11,511 bases of DNA from Haplosporangium gracile (Eukaryota > Mortierellomycota > Mortierellomycetes > Mortierellales > Mortierellaceae). The stretch spans positions 18,088 through 29,598 of the forward strand of contig JAAAUF010000517.1 of NCBI GenBank assembly GCA_015499985.1, in the 5' to 3' direction. This document shows, one piece after another, positions 8,694 to 11,511 of this stretch (the first letter of the stretch is position 1; each line of letters begins with the position of its first letter). The notes beneath the pieces are model-generated. The model saw only the letters and a list, made by a program, of their open reading frames with translations. It was not told where the DNA came from and did no database searches. A program made the translations under genes and the position numbers.

Positions 8694-9019
8694 GTAGGGA
8701 GATTTTCTTTTGCCGATACCTTAACAGAATAGTTGTCAGTCAATCGAAAAAGGAAATCAACTCACTTTTTATACGCTTACTCGTACGATTCCATTATTAA
8801 AAACCGCCCATCCTTGTTGGCTCTAAGAAATGAATGAACGACCCAGTCTTATATCATCCCCTCATTTTCGATGGCCAGTCTCAGCAACGACGAGCAACGC
8901 CAATGGAGGATGAACCACAAGAGCGCGACATGATGCATCCGAATTTGCTTATTCTGAGAATCTCCAGTTCGACGCGTGGGAATCCTTAGAGTCAGGAACC
9001 CAGATCTGTGGGATCGCGA

Positions 9020-9131
9020 GTGAGATCTTGTTTTTGTTTTTGAATCGCAACAATCGACCAAAAAAAAAATGCATAAATGGATGCGCTGTGGCGCCTAACG
9101 ACTGTTTTCCCTCTTCTCTATGTGTTCACAG
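9020..9131 (+). other. Candidate intron in the unidentified plus-strand transcript
   Basis: GTGAGA donor, CCTAACG branch-like site near 9097, a pyrimidine-rich run and a TTCACAG acceptor together make a textbook 112-nt fungal intron. The sequence just after it (9132-9240) is open in more than one frame. One of these begins PKTLRTGYNTDPCKAKSPK, which looks protein-like but matches no family I know. A possible end of the transcript is AATAAA at 9430-9435. Confidence 0.3.
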
Positions 9132-9429
9132 CCCAAGACCCTGCGCACCGGTTACAATACTGATCCATGCAAGGCCAAGAGTCCCAAATTGTACAGCCCG
9201 GGCCAGAGACAAAGGTGCCGTCTTTCGCATTGTGAATTGCAAGTTTTTTTTTTTTTACGATGACCAAAGAAACAGATAAATGAATGGTATTTTTTTTTGT
9301 ATTCAAGATTTTTCTGATGTCATCTCTCGAGTTGTCAAAAACGAAGAACCCTTTCCAGAATCTCACAATGGTCCTTCTTTTTAGTTCGTTCATCTCACTG
9401 TTCATAATGTTGGCAAGTTTTCGGATCGT

Positions 9430-9435
9430 AATAAA
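9430..9435 (+). terminator. Candidate poly(A) signal AATAAA
   Basis: AATAAA on the plus strand, about 1.1 kb after the TATA at 8302. It would bound the unidentified transcript. The motif alone is weak evidence in fungi. Confidence 0.25.
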
Positions 9436-10035
9436 ATACTCGCAGGACCTAGTTCCCGAAGATATGACTTGAAGAGGGGACTCAAAGCCATAGAAGACTA
9501 GAGTACAGTGGTATTTTTTCTTTGGTTATGTTTGACTCGAGGTGTTTTTTTTTTTTTTTTTTTATCCCCCCTCCATTGAGCTTCTTCCCAATAAAAAAAG
9601 TCCACTTTTTTAGCGTCCATTCTGTTAACCATGTTCATGCACTAAAAAGTGTCACTCAGCATCATCCTTTCTCGCACTCAACCATCGAAAAACGAACATC
9701 AAATAACAGCAAACAAAAGGAACAAGCATAGGATGTTTAAAAACTTGGAACAAGGCAAAAATATTTATTCAGCTGAAATTTTGGTTGAGGTGCCTTTGCA
9801 TGAAAAAGAGGGGTGGAGAGAGTATAATACAGAGAGTAGGAGAGTGCATTGAGGTGGATGGGAAGGTCATTCTTTAGGCATTAGGGGACATCTTGAAGTA
9901 GGGAGGACTAGGTCATTAAGACACATTAAAAACTTGATAGGATGTCGCCTTGCGAAGAGAAGGATTGGGAAAGAACAGTAAAAAAAGGGTGGTTGTGCGC
10001 GGGTTGTCATGGTTCTTGAGGAATCCTTTGGTACA
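9436..10035. other. Intergenic, 3' flank of the B12D-family gene
   Basis: No gene seen. Contains a T19 run at 9545-9563 and, at 9764-9769, TTTATT, which reads AATAAA on the minus strand and could be the poly(A) signal of the small minus-strand gene (about 270 nt past its stop). Confidence 0.5.
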
Positions 10036-10206
10036 TTATTCGCGGGGGCGACGGACGTGACGACGGAGATGAGGGTCAGTGGCGAGCTTGCGGGAGGCCA
10101 TGTAGATACCGCCGACGGAGGCACCGGTGACTACGGTGATGAGAGGGTAGACCTCAGTGGGGGCCTTCATACCCTTCATGGACTGTCTGAGAAATTCGGC
10201 CAACAT
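10036..10206 (-). CDS. B12D / MLRQ-subunit (NDUFA4-like) family mitochondrial protein
   Basis: A single-exon frame of 56 residues. It has the family pattern of a short basic N-terminus (FLRQSMKGMK), then KAPTEVYPLITVVTGASVGG, a single membrane span at about residues 20-37, and a matrix- or intermembrane-side RKLATDPHLRR segment. The family (complex I MLRQ subunit/NDUFA4/B12D) comprises tiny inner-membrane proteins associated with respiratory-chain complexes; human NDUFA4 is now placed with complex IV. The precise role of fungal members is uncertain. Length fits the family, though the last residues (RRHVRRPRE) are unusually arginine-rich. The start is chosen because upstream in-frame sequence is a (CA)n leader and family similarity begins a few residues after it. 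It is too short to be caught by length-based gene filters. Confidence 0.88.
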   Translation of the reverse strand: MLAEFLRQSMKGMKAPTEVYPLITVVTGASVGGIYMASRKLATDPHLRRHVRRPRE

Positions 10207-10213
10207 GTTGATA

Positions 10214-10230
10214 GTGTGTGTGTGTGTGTG
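10214..10230. repeat. (GT)n run in the leader of the B12D-family gene
   Basis: A 17-nt alternating GT run (CA on the sense strand) ends about 8 nt before the start codon. A (TGAG)4 repeat lies further upstream at 10309-10324, so the whole leader is simple-sequence DNA poor in sense-strand G. Confidence 0.9.
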
Positions 10231-10398
10231 TTTGAAGTGAGGTTGGGAGAAGGAGAGGGTGTGTTTGAAGAGTGATTGAGTAAGGTAGAGAGAACTAGTT
10301 GATGTGTGTGAGTGAGTGAGTGAGCTGTGTTGTTGTTGAGCTGAAGAGAAGAAATAGTAGGTGATGAAGTGAAGTGAAATGTGGGAACACCTCGAACA

Positions 10399-10405
10399 TT
10401 TTATA
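10399..10405 (-). promoter_or_regulatory. Candidate TATA box of the B12D-family gene
   Basis: The minus strand reads TATAAAA about 193 nt upstream of the start codon. The sequence between is CT/CA-rich leader. Confidence 0.55.
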
Positions 10406-11025
10406 TCTCGCGCAGCTCTGTCTTTTTGCCCCTCATGATCCTCGGCAAAGACCATTGGCAGCTCGTGGATGATATCTGTCTCAGGACATGTCCGAGGTCT
10501 CGCCTCGGTCCAGTGTTCGCAAAAGCCTCATCTCTCATCGTACATATCACATATTGCACACATATGCTGCTCACTATTTTGTCGCATTGGGCAATTGGGC
10601 AGGCCTGTCTCACTCGCTTCTTTTGGACAACAGTCCCTTTTACCCACACCCAGCACACTGGAGACACCCCACCTAGTGGCCTATCCGAAAGGCCCGATTC
10701 CCCCTTTCTTGGTCCTCCGACCGAATAGAGTCGAAAATAAAAAAGTGATCCGCGTCCTGAGGACTGAGAAGCATGTCCCTCTTCGGACTTGATTAGACTT
10801 TTTTGTTCTTGCTTGTTCGCCTTTGTCATCCACGTACCATCATACGTTGTCTTGACAACATACTTTCTTTTGTTCTGCGACATCATCACCCTTGTTTTGG
10901 CAACCCTCCTCCGGACTTACTTCTCTTTTCTTGAACAATAGGAGGAAAAAAAAACAAAAACTGCTCGTCTTGTGAGTGATCGTTATCAATTGCATTCCCC
11001 ATGGTCTCGCCCTTCTGTCCTACCT

Positions 11026-11073
11026 ATGCCTACCCCAGGACTCTTCTGTGTCAACACTAACGCCAACAGCCAG
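11026..11073 (+). CDS. Weak candidate first exon of a gene running off the window
   Basis: ATG followed by 15 codons (MPTPGLFCVNTNANSQ) ending CAG before a GTAGGA donor-like site. The short piece has gene-like codons, but an overlapping ATG in another frame lies 25 nt upstream (11001) and no good acceptor in a pyrimidine context could be matched to a coding continuation in the window. Product not recognised. Confidence 0.15.
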
Positions 11074-11108
11074 GTAGGAGTCAATTTCTCTTCCCTCTTT
11101 CGTTAACA

Positions 11109-11134
11109 CTTGTCTGCTTGTCTGCTTGTCTGCT
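11109..11134. repeat. Three tandem CTTGTCTG units
   Basis: Three perfect 8-bp copies followed by a partial one. Confidence 0.9.
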
Positions 11135-11194
11135 CATCAAACTCACACATACGCTCTCGCGTATTTCATACTTCTTTCCCAATTGCAATTGCTC

Positions 11195-11271
11195 TTTTTT
11201 TTTTTTTTTTTTCCCCCCCCCTTGCCCTTTTCTCCCCCTTCGTTTTTTCTTTTAAAAAAAAAAAAAAAAAA
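11195..11271. repeat. T18-C9 ... A18 homopolymer pair
   Basis: Eighteen T (11195-11212) run straight into nine C (11213-11221). Eighteen A (11254-11271) follow 32 nt later. The T and A runs could pair as a hairpin with a loop of about 41 nt. Lengths are error-prone. Confidence 0.8.
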
Positions 11272-11511
11272 GAAATTGGTCTCGGTCCTTTTAGCAACCA
11301 GCCCAAAAGAGTATATGTCATTTGTTTTCTTCTGTGTTCAATTACGAAATCGTCAGGTGATTTTTCGGTGTTGTCATTTATGGCAACGACGGTCAGATAC
11401 GCATTGGGAATCTGAAACATTGATAGCATGAACACACACAGATAAACAAAAAAAGACGCGGCTGCAGTGCAAGCACCGTAGCTAGAAAAACAAACACAAA
11501 AAAAACAAAAA

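Larger units (their letters stand above)
10406..11511. other. Upstream intergenic region to window end
   Basis: No firm gene. Several frames are open together at 10400-10890, including a 162-codon minus-strand frame, but none has a recognisable domain. Palindromes GGACATGTCC (10484-10493) and GTCCTGAGGAC (10754-10764) are present. A weak candidate exon lies at 11026. The last 300 bases are dominated by homopolymers and A-rich DNA. Confidence 0.5.

Noticed and set aside
10401..10889. 162-codon minus-strand frame upstream of the B12D-family gene
   Set aside because: No recognisable domain, other frames are open over the same stretch, and it reaches down to the TATA region of the neighbouring gene. 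It looks like a chance frame in GC-richer intergenic DNA.

Overview
The window looks like nuclear DNA of an early-diverging filamentous fungus, most likely Mucoromycota and possibly a Mortierella-type fungus. This is inferred from short GT-AG introns (100-170 nt) with CTAAC/TTAAC-type branch sites, many homopolymer and pyrimidine tracts between genes, C-ending codons, and fungal families (amino acid permease of the APC superfamily, AA11-type LPMO, Pbn1/PIG-X, B12D/MLRQ). The genus is not proven from sequence alone.

Layout. 2-553 (+): 3' end of a 12-TM amino acid/GABA-type permease whose start lies outside the window. 1110-2285 (-): four-exon gene for a secreted AA11-like lytic polysaccharide monooxygenase, convergent with the permease. 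2286-5810: about 3.5 kb with no supportable gene, containing the LPMO promoter, tandem repeats, a 59-nt pyrimidine tract, an A23 run and a scatter of forkhead-type TGTTTAC motifs. 5811-7838 (-): three-exon PBN1 (PIG-X) gene for the ER subunit of GPI-mannosyltransferase I. 7839-10035: intergenic, but with a credible plus-strand promoter (TATA at 8302), an ATG-free leader and a candidate first coding exon at 8633 for an unidentified gene. 10036-10206 (-): single-exon 56-residue B12D/MLRQ-family mitochondrial membrane protein. 10207-11511: promoter of that gene plus repeat-rich DNA, with a weak candidate exon at 11026.

The genes are ordinary independent eukaryotic loci: amino acid uptake, chitin or other polysaccharide oxidation outside the cell, GPI anchor synthesis in the ER and a respiratory-chain-associated protein. 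Nothing indicates a cluster or a shared pathway. I found no RNA gene, transposon, CRISPR array or clear novel system. The best leads are the unidentified plus-strand transcription unit at about 8302-9435, the processed-looking basic tail of the LPMO, and motif clusters in the gene-poor stretch.
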